In this document: in pieces, positions 24,602-33,888 of the stretch
Layout: the number at the start of each line of letters is the position of its first letter
How positions within the stretch are numbered: the stretch's first letter is position 1
From: Stenotrophomonas maltophilia
GTDB taxonomy: Bacteria > Pseudomonadota > Gammaproteobacteria > Xanthomonadales > Xanthomonadaceae
Assembly (NCBI RefSeq): GCF_023518235.1
Contig: NZ_CP090423.1
Coordinates: 496,001-560,000 of the forward strand
Length of the DNA: 64,000 nt
Direction of reading: 5' to 3'
Translations under genes and position numbers: made by a program
The notes under the pieces: generated by a model
Database searches by the model: none
The model's input: only the letters and a program-made list of their open reading frames with translations
What the model was told of the DNA's origin: nothing

Positions 24602-25371
24602 GCCTCGGCTCCGTTGTTCGGCCAGTAGAAGCTGTCCGGGGTAGCGCGGGCGCCGAAGATGGCCTGGCCGACACGGACCACGGTCGCGCCTTCCTCGATG
24701 GCCACTTCGAAGTCACCGGACATGCCCATCGACAGCTGCGACAGGTCGAGGCCGGCAGGCGTGGTGCGCTGCACTTGGTCGCGCAGTTCGCGCAGGCGCA
24801 CGAAGCAGGCGCGCACGCGCTCGACGTCGGGGCTGAAGATGGCCAGGGTCATCAGGCCACGTACTCGCAGGCGGTCGAAGCTCGGCAGCTGCTGCACGAA
24901 TGCCTCGACAGCAGCGGGCTCCAGGCCGTACTTGCTCGGTTCGGCCGAGGTATTGACCTGTACGAACACATCCAGCGTGCGATCCTCCAGCTGCAGGCGC
25001 TGTTGCAGCGCCTCGGCCACACGCAGGCTGTCCAGGGCCTGGAATTCGCTGGCGAAGCGTGCCACGTAGCGCGCCTTGTTGGTCTGCAGGTGGCCGATCA
25101 CCGACCAGTGCACGCCGAGGTCGGCCATGGCCTCGGCCTTGCGCTGTGCCTCCTGCACCTTGTTCTCGCCCAGTTCGTGGCAGCCGGCGGCCACCGCCAT
25201 GCGGATACGGGCGTCATCGACGGTCTTGCTGACCGGCAGCAGGCGTACGCCGGCCGGGTCGCGGCCGACGCGGGCGCAGGCATCGGCGATGCGTTGGCGC
25301 ACCGTGACCAGGTTGGCGGCGATCTGTTCGACAGACTGGGCGACGGGCCAGTCTGCGGCGGCAAGGGGCAT
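24598..25371 (-). CDS. yggS: YggS/PLPBP pyridoxal phosphate homeostasis protein
   Basis: This is a 257-residue single-domain PLP-binding TIM barrel, starting at M-P-L-A-A-A because the upstream extension is not protein-like. The PLP lysine is K49 in L-L-P-V-S-K-T-V. Other family blocks are G-E-N-K-V-Q-E-A, H-W-S-V-I-G-H-L-Q-T-N-K, L-M-T-L-A, and S-M-G-M-S-G-D-F with R-V-G-Q-A-I-F-G-A-R at the end. The family has no known catalysis but keeps free PLP balanced. It is usually next to proC or cell-division genes; here it is divergent from a PLP-dependent MocR regulator. Confidence 0.95.
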   Translation of the reverse strand: MPLAAADWPVAQSVEQIAANLVTVRQRIADACARVGRDPAGVRLLPVSKTVDDARIRMAVAAGCHELGENKVQEAQRKAEAMADLGVHWSVIGHLQTNKARYVARFASEFQALDSLRVAEALQQRLQLEDRTLDVFVQVNTSAEPSKYGLEPAAVEAFVQQLPSFDRLRVRGLMTLAIFSPDVERVRACFVRLRELRDQVQRTTPAGLDLSQLSMGMSGDFEVAIEEGATVVRVGQAIFGARATPDSFYWPNNGAEA

Positions 25372-25411
25372 GTGGGCACCTCCAATGCAGGGCGGCCAGG
25401 GTGGGATACAC

Positions 25412-25446
25412 TGGCACAGGACAAGAATTATTTTGGCATAGGACAA
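25412..25446. promoter_or_regulatory. Two direct repeats in the yggS/mocR intergenic region
   Basis: TGGCACAGGACAA (25412-25424) and TGGCATAGGACAA (25434-25446) differ at one base and start exactly 22 bases apart, two helical turns, so both face the same side of DNA. The second ends one base before the MocR start codon. Tandem direct repeats are the usual binding pattern of MocR/PdxR regulators. Confidence 0.65.
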
Positions 25447-25447
25447 A

Positions 25448-26734
25448 ATGAAAATCACTGGGCATAGCGCCGAGTCGATCTTCGACAGCATCCGAGATGG
25501 CATCGGCAAGGGCCGGTTGCCTGCTGGCAGCGTGCTGCCACCGGTGCGCGAGCTGGCCGAACAGCTGGGGGTGAACCGCAACACCGTGGCCGCCGCCTAC
25601 AAGCGGCTGGATGCGGCCGGTCTGGCCAGCACCGGTGGCCGCCGCGGCACGGTGGTGCGCGGCCTGCCGCCGACGATGGCGCGCGAGGGCACCCCACCGG
25701 GATTGGCCCTGCATGACCTGGCCGGTGGCAATCCGGATCCACGCCTGCTGCCGCCTCTGCGGCTGGCTCCGGCTGCGCCGCGGCTGTATGGCGTGGGTAC
25801 AGTCGACCCACGGCTGCAGTCGCTGGCGCGGGCCTCGCTGGATGCGGACTGCCCCGGCGGCTATGCGCTGGAACTGACCCATGGTGCGGTCGATGGCATC
25901 GAGCGCCTGCTGGCGGCGTGGCTGCTGCCGGGCGACCGGATCGCGGTGGAGGATCCCTGCTTCCTCGGCAGTCTCAACGTGTTCAACGCTGCCGGGCATG
26001 CGCCGTTGCCGGTGGCGGTGGATGCGAACGGCATGCAGGTGGAGTCGCTGCGCCAGTCACTGGAGGCCGGCGCGCGTGCGGTGCTGCTGACCCCGCGTGC
26101 GCACAACCCGACCGGGGCCAGCCTGGATGCGAAACGGGCACGGGCGCTGCGCCAGGTGCTGGCGGCCTACCCGCAGGTGGCGGTGTTGATCGACGATCAT
26201 TACGCACTGCTCTCGCAGCAGGCCTATCACTCGGTGCTGCCACTGGATGGCCGCCGTTGGGCATTGCTGCGCTCGCTGTCCAAACCACTGGGCCCGGACC
26301 TGCGGCTGGCCTGGCTGGCCTGTGATGACGAGACCGCGATGCGGTTGCGGTTGCGGTTGGCGTCCGGCACCGGTTGGGTCAGTCATCTGCTGCAGGACGC
26401 GGCCATCTCGGTACTGGCCTCTCCCGCACAGCGGGCCAGGATCGTTTCTGCGGGCGAGCGCTATCAGCAACGCCTGCAGTTGCTGCAGGAGCTGCTGCGG
26501 GCACGCGGCGTGGCGACGCCGCAGCCGATGGAAGGCTTGAACCTGTGGCTGCCGTTGCCGGCCGACAGCCATCGGCAGGTACTGGCGCTGGCCTCGCGTG
26601 GCTGGCATGTGCGCGCGGGCGAGGTGTTCGCAGTGGCTGCGCCGGGGCATGGCCTGCGCATTACCTGCGCAGCACTGGGCGCGACGCAGCTGCGGCAGCT
26701 GGCCGATGATCTGGCGGCGGTGTGCGGTTCGTAG
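25448..26734 (+). CDS. MocR-family (GntR-aminotransferase) PLP-dependent regulator
   Basis: This is a 428-residue regulator. An N-terminal GntR winged helix (residues ~5-75, with L-P-P-V-R-E-L-A-E-Q-L-G-V-N-R-N-T-V) is joined to a class I aminotransferase-like domain (~90-425). The PLP lysine is in S-L-S-K-P-L-G-P-D-L-R-L, and H-N-P-T-G and D-D-H-Y-A are also present. MocR proteins use PLP or its adducts as effectors; PdxR members control vitamin B6 genes. Facing yggS across 76 bases with tandem repeats in between, it probably controls the yggS operon and itself. Confidence 0.9.
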   Translation: MKITGHSAESIFDSIRDGIGKGRLPAGSVLPPVRELAEQLGVNRNTVAAAYKRLDAAGLASTGGRRGTVVRGLPPTMAREGTPPGLALHDLAGGNPDPRLLPPLRLAPAAPRLYGVGTVDPRLQSLARASLDADCPGGYALELTHGAVDGIERLLAAWLLPGDRIAVEDPCFLGSLNVFNAAGHAPLPVAVDANGMQVESLRQSLEAGARAVLLTPRAHNPTGASLDAKRARALRQVLAAYPQVAVLIDDHYALLSQQAYHSVLPLDGRRWALLRSLSKPLGPDLRLAWLACDDETAMRLRLRLASGTGWVSHLLQDAAISVLASPAQRARIVSAGERYQQRLQLLQELLRARGVATPQPMEGLNLWLPLPADSHRQVLALASRGWHVRAGEVFAVAAPGHGLRITCAALGATQLRQLADDLAAVCGS

Positions 26735-26856
26735 CGTCGAGCTTGCTCGACGGCCCGTCATGTAGCGTCGAGCCATGCTCGACGGCTTCCACCAACAGCA
26801 GCCGGGCATGGCTCGGCTCTACAAAGGTGAAGCAACGTCGGGCAAGCTCGACGCTA
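26731..26856. repeat. SMAG-type REP cluster (four elements)
   Basis: Two elements in the forward orientation (26731-26753 and 26762-26785, GTAGCGTCGAGC heads) are followed by two inverted ones (26798-26822 and 26837-26856, ending CTAC). It is a nested symmetrical arrangement that fills the gap between the convergent genes and starts at the stop codon of the MocR gene. Confidence 0.85.
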
Positions 26857-26869
26857 CGGCGTGCGGTGA

Positions 26870-27376
26870 TCAGGGCGCGGCGTTGGCACCGGGGCGGACG
26901 TAGTAGGACTGGCCGCTGTCATCGACGAACATCAGCTCCGGCTTGCCCTGCCAGGAGGTGAGCATGGCGCCGGTGTTGTTCTGGTGCTTGACCATCAGGC
27001 TGGCGCCCCGGTCCGGATTGGCGACGACCTTGAAGACTTCGGTGGTGCCGCTGGCATCGTCCAGGGTCAACACGGCTTCGCCGCCGCGGTCGCTGGTGCC
27101 GTAGCCACCGCGCTCGGAGCCATCCGGGCCGAGCAGGATCAGCCCGGAGAGCGCCGTGGCGCGCGGCCCTTGTGGGCGCCCCTGGCTGAGCGGATCGGGA
27201 ACCGGTGCACCGAGGATCACGCGCGGTTGGCCGTTGCCATCGTGGATGACCAGGCCGCGTGCCTCGATGATGCGCTGTGGTGATTGGCTGCGGTGCAGGT
27301 TCCAGGCAGTCCAGCCGGAAACGAGCAGGGCAAGGGTCGAGACCCCCAGGGTGGTCAGCAGCAGCGCACGGGGCAT
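26870..27376 (-). CDS. Hypothetical signal-anchored protein
   Basis: This 168-residue protein starts at M-P-R-A-L-L-L. Residues ~5-25 form one hydrophobic segment, either an anchor or a signal, and the rest is exported. The body consists of short beta-rich repeats such as G-L-V-I-H-D-G-N-G-Q-P-R-V-I-L-G and L-I-L-L-G-P-D-G-S-E-R-G-G-Y. This D-G-x-x-R-x-x-L-G pattern recurs in small secreted proteins, but I know no function. No operon partner is close. Confidence 0.72.
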   Translation of the reverse strand: MPRALLLTTLGVSTLALLVSGWTAWNLHRSQSPQRIIEARGLVIHDGNGQPRVILGAPVPDPLSQGRPQGPRATALSGLILLGPDGSERGGYGTSDRGGEAVLTLDDASGTTEVFKVVANPDRGASLMVKHQNNTGAMLTSWQGKPELMFVDDSGQSYYVRPGANAAP

Positions 27377-27428
27377 CGGGTCGTCCTTCCTTGGATGTGC
27401 CGACGATAGCGGATGCAAAAGGCGATGG

Positions 27429-27469
27429 GTAGAGCCGGCCGGGTAGAGTCGACTGTGAGTCGACTGCTG
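27429..27469. repeat. SMAG-type REP remnants
   Basis: A partial element GTAGAGCCGGCC (27429) abuts a palindromic one (27443-27469, GTAGAGTCGACTGTGAGTCG). They lie just downstream of dnaE2. Confidence 0.6.
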
Positions 27470-27475
27470 TTCGAT

Positions 27476-30400
27476 TCAGTGGAAATCGCGGCTGTGGCTG
27501 CGCAGGCCCTGCAGCAGTTCATCCAGGCAGTGCATGCGCTGCACGATGACATGCTGCACGCCATCAACACGCTCCAGGCGGCCGTCGATCTGCATCAGCT
27601 GGGTATCGACCAGCACCCGGTGCTGGCGATCGGCCAAGTGCCGCCAGACCACGGCGTTGACCATGCCGGTCTCGTCCTCAAGGGTGAGGAAGGTGACGCC
27701 GCTGGCGGTCTGCGGGCGCTGGCGCATGCGCACCAGGCCGGCAATGCGCACGCGGCGGCCGTGGCCGTGCCCGGCCAGCTGCGCGGCATCCAGGCAGCCA
27801 CGGCTGCGCAGCTGCGCACGCAGGAACGAGATCGGATGGCGACCCAGCGTGGTGCCGGTGCTGCGGTAATCGGCCTGCATGTCCTCCCAGGCGCTGGGCA
27901 GTGGCAGCGGCACACGGGCTTCGGCCGTGGCACGGGCCTGGTCGAACAGCGGCAGCCGGTTCTCCACGCCGGAGATGTCCCAGCGCGCACGATGGCGATG
28001 GCCACTGAGCCCGCGCAGCGCACCAGCATCGGCCAGCAGGCCCTGCTGGCGGCGGTCCAGTGCGGTGCGCTGGCACAGGTCGCCGACATCGTCGAATGGA
28101 CGTCGCGCGCGCTCGCGCACGATGGCCTGCACGGCCGGTTCGCTGCAGCCGTCAATCAGGCGCAGCCCGAGCCGGATCGCCGCCGCGCCCTTGCTGAAGT
28201 CCAGGGTGCAATCCCAGTCGCTGTGGCGCACGTCCACCGGCAGCACGCCGATGCCATGCCGGCGCGCGTCCTGCAGCAGTTGATCGGGGCTGTAGAACCC
28301 CAACGGCTGGCTGTTGATCAGGCTGGCGGTGAACGCGGCCGGGTGATGGCACTTCAGCCAGCAGCTGGCATAGGTGAGCAGGGCAAAACTGGCGGCGTGG
28401 CTTTCCGGGAAGCCGTAATCGCCGAAGCCCTTGATCTGTTCAAACAGGTGCTCGCCGTATTCGCGGCTGAAGCCGTTGCTCAACATGCCGGCCAGCAACT
28501 TCTCGCGATGCGGCTCCAACCCGCCGCGGCGCTTCCAGGCCGCCATCGAGCGGCGTAGTGCATCGGCCTCGCCGGGGGTGTAGCCGGCCGCATCCACCGC
28601 CAGCTGCATCACCTGTTCCTGGAACAGCGGCACGCCCAGGGTACGCGCGAACACGCGTTCCAGCTGCGGCGGATACAAGGGCTCCTCCAGGTTGTTCAGC
28701 GCCTGCGGGCCCTGCTCGCGCAGCAGCCGGCGCCGCTCCAGATAGGGATGCACCATGTCGCCCTGGATCGGGCCGGGGCGCACGATCGCCACTTCGATCA
28801 CCAGGTCGTAGAAGGTACGCGGCTGCATGCGTGGCAGCATCGCCATCTGCGCACGCGACTCGATCTGGAACACACCGATGGTATCGGCGGCACTGATCAT
28901 GTCGTAGGTCGGGGTGTCATCGTCCGGGATCGCATCCATGCGACCGCTGTGCAGGCCGTGCTGCTGCAGCATCGCCAGGCATTTGCGGATGGCGGTGAGC
29001 ATGCCCAGTGCCAGGCAGTCGACCTTCATCAGGCCGGTGGCATCCAGGTCATCCTTGTCCCACTGGATGACGGTGCGGTCGGCCATCGCCGCGTTCTCGA
29101 CTGGCACCAGGGTCGACAGCGGATGCTCGGAAATCACGAAGCCGCCCGGGTGCTGTGACAGGTGGCGTGGGAAGTCGATCAGCTCGGCCGTCAGTGCCAG
29201 CAGGCGCTGCATCAACGGCGTATCCGGATCGAAGCCGCGCTCGCGCAGGGTCTCCGGCAGCGGTACATGGCCACCCCAGTGGTCCATCGCCGCGCCCAGT
29301 TCGTTGACCTGGTCCATCGGCAGGCCGAGCGCACGGGCCACATCGCGGATCGCGCTGCGGCCACGGTAGCTGATCGCCACCGCAGTCAATGCGGCGCGTT
29401 CACGGCCATAGCGCTTGAACACGTACTGCAGCACTTCTTCGCGGCGCTCGTGCTCGAAATCGATGTCGATATCCGGCGGCTCGTCGCGCTCGGCGGAAAT
29501 GAAACGCTCGAACAACAGGTTGCTGCGCGCCGGGTCGATCTCGGTCACGCCCAGCACGAAGCACACCGCCGAGTTGGCCGCCGAACCACGGCCCTGGCAG
29601 AGGATGTCCTGGCTGCGCGCGAAACGCACGATGTCCTGCACGGTGAGGAAGTAGGAGGCGTAGTTCTTCTGCTTGATCAGCGCCAGTTCGTGCTCGATCT
29701 GCGTACGTTGTGCCGGTTTGATGCCGTCTTTCCAGCGCCACGGGATGCCGCGCTCGACCAGCACCCGCAGCCAGCTGTCCGGATCATGCCCTTCGGGCAC
29801 CAGCTCACGCGGATAGGTGTACTGCAGCTGCTCCAGCGTGAAGTGGCACCGCTCGGCGATGCGCAGGGTCTCGGCCAGCAGTTCGGGCGGGTACAACTGG
29901 GCCAGCGCTGTGCGTGGACGCAGGTGGCGCTCGCCGTTGGGGAACAGGCGCCAGCCGGCTTCGGCCACGCTGCAACGGTGGCGGATCGCGGTCAGCGTGT
30001 CCTGCAGGGCGCGGCGGCGGCGTACATGCATGTGCACATCGCCACTGGCCACCAGCGGCAGGCGATGGCGTTCACCGAACGCCTGCAGTTGCTGCAGGCG
30101 GCGCGCATCGTCGTGCTCGTGGTGCAGCTCCACCGCCAGCCACAGGCGATTGTTGAAGGCATTGCGCAGCAGCTCCAGGTCGGTGACGGCCGGGTGCCGG
30201 TCCAGCCACAGGCACAGCAGGCCGTCGGGCAGGCCATGCAGGTCGTCACGCAGGCAGCGGTATTCACCTTTGCCGGCCCGCCGCCGGCAGGTGGTGATCA
30301 ACTGGCACAGCCCGGCATAGGCGGCCTGGTCGGTGCACAGCAGGGCCAGCTTCGGCCCGTCCTCGAGCTGGAACTCGGCACCGACGATCAATGCCACGCC

Positions 30401-30586
30401 ATGCGTCTTCGCCGCCTGCCAGGCGCGCACGATGCCGGCCAGCGAACACTCGTCGGTGATCGCCAGGGCGCGGTAGCCCTGGCCGGCCGCGCGTGCGAAC
30501 AGCTCTTCGGCGATCGAGGCGCCACGCTGGAAACTGAAGGCCGACAGGCAGTGCAGTTCGGCGTAGCCGGGCAGTCCGCTGTGCAT
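27476..30586 (-). CDS. dnaE2: Error-prone DNA polymerase III alpha subunit DnaE2
   Basis: This is a 1,036-residue C-family polymerase of the usual DnaE2 length. The N-terminal PHP domain (L-H-C-L-S-A-F-S-F, residues ~5-200), the palm with catalytic aspartates in P-D-I-D-I-D-F, the tandem HhH region and a C-terminal OB fold (R-V-R-I-A-G-L-V) are visible. It lacks the C-terminal tau-binding part of replicative DnaE. DnaE2 does lesion bypass and makes the mutations in SOS-induced mutagenesis together with ImuA and ImuB. It starts 6 bases after imuB. Confidence 0.96.
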   Translation of the reverse strand: MHSGLPGYAELHCLSAFSFQRGASIAEELFARAAGQGYRALAITDECSLAGIVRAWQAAKTHGVALIVGAEFQLEDGPKLALLCTDQAAYAGLCQLITTCRRRAGKGEYRCLRDDLHGLPDGLLCLWLDRHPAVTDLELLRNAFNNRLWLAVELHHEHDDARRLQQLQAFGERHRLPLVASGDVHMHVRRRRALQDTLTAIRHRCSVAEAGWRLFPNGERHLRPRTALAQLYPPELLAETLRIAERCHFTLEQLQYTYPRELVPEGHDPDSWLRVLVERGIPWRWKDGIKPAQRTQIEHELALIKQKNYASYFLTVQDIVRFARSQDILCQGRGSAANSAVCFVLGVTEIDPARSNLLFERFISAERDEPPDIDIDFEHERREEVLQYVFKRYGRERAALTAVAISYRGRSAIRDVARALGLPMDQVNELGAAMDHWGGHVPLPETLRERGFDPDTPLMQRLLALTAELIDFPRHLSQHPGGFVISEHPLSTLVPVENAAMADRTVIQWDKDDLDATGLMKVDCLALGMLTAIRKCLAMLQQHGLHSGRMDAIPDDDTPTYDMISAADTIGVFQIESRAQMAMLPRMQPRTFYDLVIEVAIVRPGPIQGDMVHPYLERRRLLREQGPQALNNLEEPLYPPQLERVFARTLGVPLFQEQVMQLAVDAAGYTPGEADALRRSMAAWKRRGGLEPHREKLLAGMLSNGFSREYGEHLFEQIKGFGDYGFPESHAASFALLTYASCWLKCHHPAAFTASLINSQPLGFYSPDQLLQDARRHGIGVLPVDVRHSDWDCTLDFSKGAAAIRLGLRLIDGCSEPAVQAIVRERARRPFDDVGDLCQRTALDRRQQGLLADAGALRGLSGHRHRARWDISGVENRLPLFDQARATAEARVPLPLPSAWEDMQADYRSTGTTLGRHPISFLRAQLRSRGCLDAAQLAGHGHGRRVRIAGLVRMRQRPQTASGVTFLTLEDETGMVNAVVWRHLADRQHRVLVDTQLMQIDGRLERVDGVQHVIVQRMHCLDELLQGLRSHSRDFH

Positions 30587-30592
30587 CGCGGC

Positions 30593-32002
30593 TCAGCCGA
30601 ACCAGCCGTGCAGCATCCACGGTGCATGTGGATCGTTACGCATACGGAACGCCCAGCCGCGCTGGCCGTGCGCGGTTTCCACCACGTAGTAGTCGCGCCG
30701 TGCATCGGCCTGGTCCCACCAGCCCGACTCGATCCGCTCCGGCCCGGCGACGATGCGCAGGCGTGGGTCGCGCAGGGGCTGTGGCGTCTCCAGCAGCCAA
30801 CCGGGGCGCAGCGGCCAACACGCGGGCGGCTTGACCGGTGGCTGGGTCCCACTGGCACGCTCGGGTCGATGGTCGGCCTGTACCGCCAGCGGCTGCACTG
30901 CATCATCGCCCAGCCGTGCGCGCAGGCGTTCGCGCAGCTGGTTCCAGGGCATCGCCTGCGCTGGCCGGGTGTCAAACAGATCGCGTGAGGCCGGTACGAA
31001 GGGCGGCAACTGCTCGGCCTGCAGGCGCAGCGCGCGGCTGCCCGCCGGCAAGGCGAAGGCTTCCATGCGGTTGCGCGCGATCTCGAACAGCAGCGCAGCA
31101 TCGCGCTCGGGTGCCAGCAGGCCGATGGTCAGCACACTGGCCGGCAGCAGGTCGTGCTCGAAATGCAGGTCGAAGCGTTGCACGCCGCCATCGCGCGAGC
31201 ACAGGAAGGCAGCCAGGTCCAGCAGAAGGCGGCGCAGCGGGAACAGCAGGGCCTGGCTGGATTCGATCTCGTATTCGAATTCGATGCGTGCATCGAAACG
31301 GTCCGGTGGCTGGTAGTAGCGCAGCGGCGCGGTGGGCAGGCCCCGCAATGCGTCCAGCTGCTGCAGTACCTCGGGGGCGAAGCGCCGTGCCAGGCTGTCG
31401 CGTGGCAGGTGGAGCACCGCCCCCAGCGTGCGCAAGCCGGAGCGGCCGAGCACGGTCACCGCATCGCCGGGCAGGCCGCAGCGTGGCAGCGGCAGCTGCG
31501 CCAGCACTGCCGGCAACTGTTGTGCATTGATGCCAAGGCCGTCATGCACATTGGCCAGCACGCGCGCGGCATGCGGGTTGGGCGCGGCCACCAGGCGATG
31601 GCGGAAGCCGAGTTCATGCAGTTCGTTGCGCAGGCGCTGTTCGATGGAGGGCCAGTCGCCGAACAGGGCGCGGCTGGCACCGATCTCCAGTACCAGCGCA
31701 TGCGGGAAATCGAGGCTGACCTGCGAACTGTAAGCGTAGGCCCAGCTGGCCAGCAGCTGCCGGGTGTGCTGTTCGGCGTTGGGGTCGTAATCGTGCAGAT
31801 GCAGGTCCTGCACCAGCACCTGCGCGGCCGAGAGCAGCATGCCCGGGCGCAGGCCCATCGCGCGCGCGGCCGGACTGACCGCGCGCAGCACGCGGCGCTG
31901 GGCCGGCCCCTGCAGCAGCACCAGCGGCCGCTGCGGGTCCGGCTGCAGGCGCAGCACGCTGTCCAGCGCCAGCTGCGGCAACAACAGGCAGGCCCAGTGC
32001 AT
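30593..32002 (-). CDS. imuB: ImuB, catalytically degenerate Y-family polymerase-like protein
   Basis: This 469-residue member of the Y-polymerase family has the palm, finger and little-finger regions recognisable (S-P-A-A-R-A-M-G-L-R-P-G-M, and L-V-A-A-P-N-P-H-A-A-R). The acidic catalytic residues of active enzymes (the D-x-x-x-F-F-A-x-V-E and S-x-D-E motifs) are missing. That is the known state of ImuB, which acts as the adaptor that joins DnaE2 and ImuA to the beta clamp. The gene sits between imuA (9 bases away) and dnaE2 (6 bases away). Confidence 0.94.
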   Translation of the reverse strand: MHWACLLLPQLALDSVLRLQPDPQRPLVLLQGPAQRRVLRAVSPAARAMGLRPGMLLSAAQVLVQDLHLHDYDPNAEQHTRQLLASWAYAYSSQVSLDFPHALVLEIGASRALFGDWPSIEQRLRNELHELGFRHRLVAAPNPHAARVLANVHDGLGINAQQLPAVLAQLPLPRCGLPGDAVTVLGRSGLRTLGAVLHLPRDSLARRFAPEVLQQLDALRGLPTAPLRYYQPPDRFDARIEFEYEIESSQALLFPLRRLLLDLAAFLCSRDGGVQRFDLHFEHDLLPASVLTIGLLAPERDAALLFEIARNRMEAFALPAGSRALRLQAEQLPPFVPASRDLFDTRPAQAMPWNQLRERLRARLGDDAVQPLAVQADHRPERASGTQPPVKPPACWPLRPGWLLETPQPLRDPRLRIVAGPERIESGWWDQADARRDYYVVETAHGQRGWAFRMRNDPHAPWMLHGWFG

Positions 32003-32011
32003 GGCGCGGCC

Positions 32012-32626
32012 TCAGTGCGCGATGGCCAGCGGCAGTGGTTGTGCCGGCGGCAATCCGCCGCGACACTTCAGTACCCGCACCTGGCCATGTTCGAGCTGCA
32101 GGCGCAGGCTGGCCGGGGAGGGGTTGCGCGCCGCACGTGCTTCGCGGAACACGAAGCCCAGGCACTGGCCGCTGTCGGCGGCCACCTGCAGGCGGCGCAG
32201 GGCGCGGTCGTCGGCCTGCTGCGGCCAGCACAGCACCGCCGCACAGGCGGCAGAGCGCAGGCATTGTTCGGCCGCCCACAGCGCCTGCTTCGGTGTGGCC
32301 TGGATGATCTGCAGCTGGGCCAGCTCCAGCCCGGCGGCGGCCCAGGCCGGCGCATGCGGGCGATAGGGCGGGGCGATCAGCACGATCGGGCGGTCGCGCT
32401 GGCTCAGCTTTGCCAGCGCCGGCCAGACCAGAGCCAGTTCGCCCACGCCGGGCGCGGCCTGCAGCACCTCGCACAGCCCGCTGGCCGGCCAGCCGCCACC
32501 GGGCAGGCGCGCGTCCAGGGCCGGGTGGCCGCTGGCCAGATGGTCGCTGGCCGGCCCGTGGCGGGCCGGGCCACGCCACAGCTGGCGGCCATCCAGCAGC
32601 CGGTCGAGGGCGACGACGGCGCCCAT
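32012..32626 (-). CDS. imuA: ImuA, RecA-like mutasome accessory protein
   Basis: This 204-residue protein is distantly similar to RecA and SulA; it has the ImuA pattern H-P-A-L-D-A-R-L-P-G-G-G-W-P near the N terminus and W-P-A-L-A-K-L. The Walker motif is not canonical. ImuA is needed with ImuB and DnaE2 for damage-induced mutagenesis. It is the first gene of the cassette, with a LexA box about 127-142 bases upstream. Confidence 0.92.
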   Translation of the reverse strand: MGAVVALDRLLDGRQLWRGPARHGPASDHLASGHPALDARLPGGGWPASGLCEVLQAAPGVGELALVWPALAKLSQRDRPIVLIAPPYRPHAPAWAAAGLELAQLQIIQATPKQALWAAEQCLRSAACAAVLCWPQQADDRALRRLQVAADSGQCLGFVFREARAARNPSPASLRLQLEHGQVRVLKCRGGLPPAQPLPLAIAH

Positions 32627-32752
32627 CAGCCGGTCCTCCAGGGGAGGCGCCGGGCAGGCTGGAAGCGGCAGAGATGGGCGGAAACGGCGGGCATGGAGCG
32701 AGTATCGACAGGCGCGTATCAGGGGCTGAGACCGGACATGCTACTCGCGTTG

Positions 32753-32768
32753 TAAGTAGAATTACTAA
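32753..32768 (-). promoter_or_regulatory. LexA box of the imuA-imuB-dnaE2 operon
   Basis: On the minus strand TTAGTAATTCTACTTA fits the Xanthomonas LexA consensus TTAG-N6-TACTA with one mismatch (TACTT). It is 127 bases or more upstream of imuA, so the transcript either has a long leader or imuA starts further upstream than annotated. Confidence 0.8.
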
Positions 32769-32812
32769 TGGAATCGGCGGGGTGGGTTTCAGGTTGCTGA
32801 AGGGGTAAAGGA

Positions 32813-32832
32813 GTGCCGACCAAGGTCGGCAC
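32813..32832. repeat. Short GC-rich palindrome of a second repeat type
   Basis: GTGCCGACCAAGGTCGGCAC is a 9-bp stem with a two-base loop lacking the GTAG head. A related GTGTCCACCAAAGTCGACAC occurs at 46167-46186, so these look like a second small repeat family. This one ends 13 bases beyond the 3' end of the cyclase-family gene and may act as its terminator. Confidence 0.5.
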
Positions 32833-32845
32833 CCACAGACCCCGG

Positions 32846-33853
32846 TTACGGGCGCACCGGCAACGCCACCGGTCGCAACGGTGCGGCATCGCCGCCGCGG
32901 ATCTTCAACGGGCCGCCGATGAAGGCGAATTCGTAGACCTTGTCACGGGCCAGTTCGTCCAGCGCCACCAGTTCGATGATCGGCGCACCCTGCTGGGCCA
33001 GCAGGTAGGTGTGCAGCGGCACATAGTCATCGGATACCTCCGACGGGAAGGTCTCGAAGCTGAGGTTGTCGGCGCCGACGATCATCGCGCCGCTGTCTTC
33101 GACCAGGAAGCGCGCCGCGTCCAGGCCCATGCCCGGCGGGTTGGCCATGTACGCTTTGGGCTGCTCGAACAGGCGCATGCGGCCGGTGCGGATCAGCGCC
33201 ACGTCGCCCTGCTGCAGCGTCACCTTCTGCCGTGCCAGCGCATCCTTCAGGTCCTGGCGGGTGACGCGGTAGCTGTCCGGCAGCATGTCCACGCCCTTGG
33301 CGCCGGCCACGTCGATCAGCACGCCACGGGCGATCAGCGGCGGGAATTTCTCGATGCCGGTGACCTTCCAGCCACGGTCGCCCAGATGCTTGTCGGCCTC
33401 GAAGCCGTTCCAGATCTTCCCGTGGATGCCGAAGTGGTTCAACGCATCGATGTGGGTGCCGGTGTGGCTGTACATCGAGAACGCGGTACCGGTGTAGCTG
33501 CGGGTGAGGTTCATGGTCTGGCCCACGCCCATCGGATCATCCATCACCGTGCCGCGCGGGGTGTGGGTCATCCAGAACTGGTAGTGCGGATCGCCGGCGT
33601 CCTGCCAGCTGGGCATGCCGACGTAGTACTCGGTGGCCAGGTCATAGGCCTTGCCGCCGCTGACCCGCGACAGGATGGCCGCGCGCGAGGCGTCGGTGAT
33701 CAGGTTGAGGCGGCCGATCTCGTCCTTCGGCCCCCAGGGGCTGGTGCCGACCTGCTGGCCGGAGGGAACGCGTTCGTGCGCGGACACCGTGGTGGAAGCG
33801 GCGGTGCCGGCCAGCAGCAGGGCCAGTGCGGTGGCCAGGGTACGTGGGGTCAT
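32846..33853 (-). CDS. Secreted cyclase-family (kynurenine formamidase-like) metal hydrolase
   Basis: This 335-residue protein has a signal peptide (residues 1-25, cut after V-S-A). The cyclase-family metal motif is intact as H-T-G-T-H-I-D-A, with partner residues in N-H-F-G-I-H. Relatives hydrolyse N-formylkynurenine or act on cyclic amides; an exported member has no fixed substrate. It follows the DsbA-like gene by 35 bases on the same strand, perhaps in an operon with that gene and the LysR regulator. Confidence 0.85.
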   Translation of the reverse strand: MTPRTLATALALLLAGTAASTTVSAHERVPSGQQVGTSPWGPKDEIGRLNLITDASRAAILSRVSGGKAYDLATEYYVGMPSWQDAGDPHYQFWMTHTPRGTVMDDPMGVGQTMNLTRSYTGTAFSMYSHTGTHIDALNHFGIHGKIWNGFEADKHLGDRGWKVTGIEKFPPLIARGVLIDVAGAKGVDMLPDSYRVTRQDLKDALARQKVTLQQGDVALIRTGRMRLFEQPKAYMANPPGMGLDAARFLVEDSGAMIVGADNLSFETFPSEVSDDYVPLHTYLLAQQGAPIIELVALDELARDKVYEFAFIGGPLKIRGGDAAPLRPVALPVRP

Positions 33854-33888
33854 GGGGAATCTCCTTGTGGGGTGGGGGGCGGTGCGGC

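Noticed and set aside
29162..30988. A 608-codon plus-strand frame opposite dnaE2 and imuB
   Set aside because: It runs across two complete genes in antisense; explained by codon bias.
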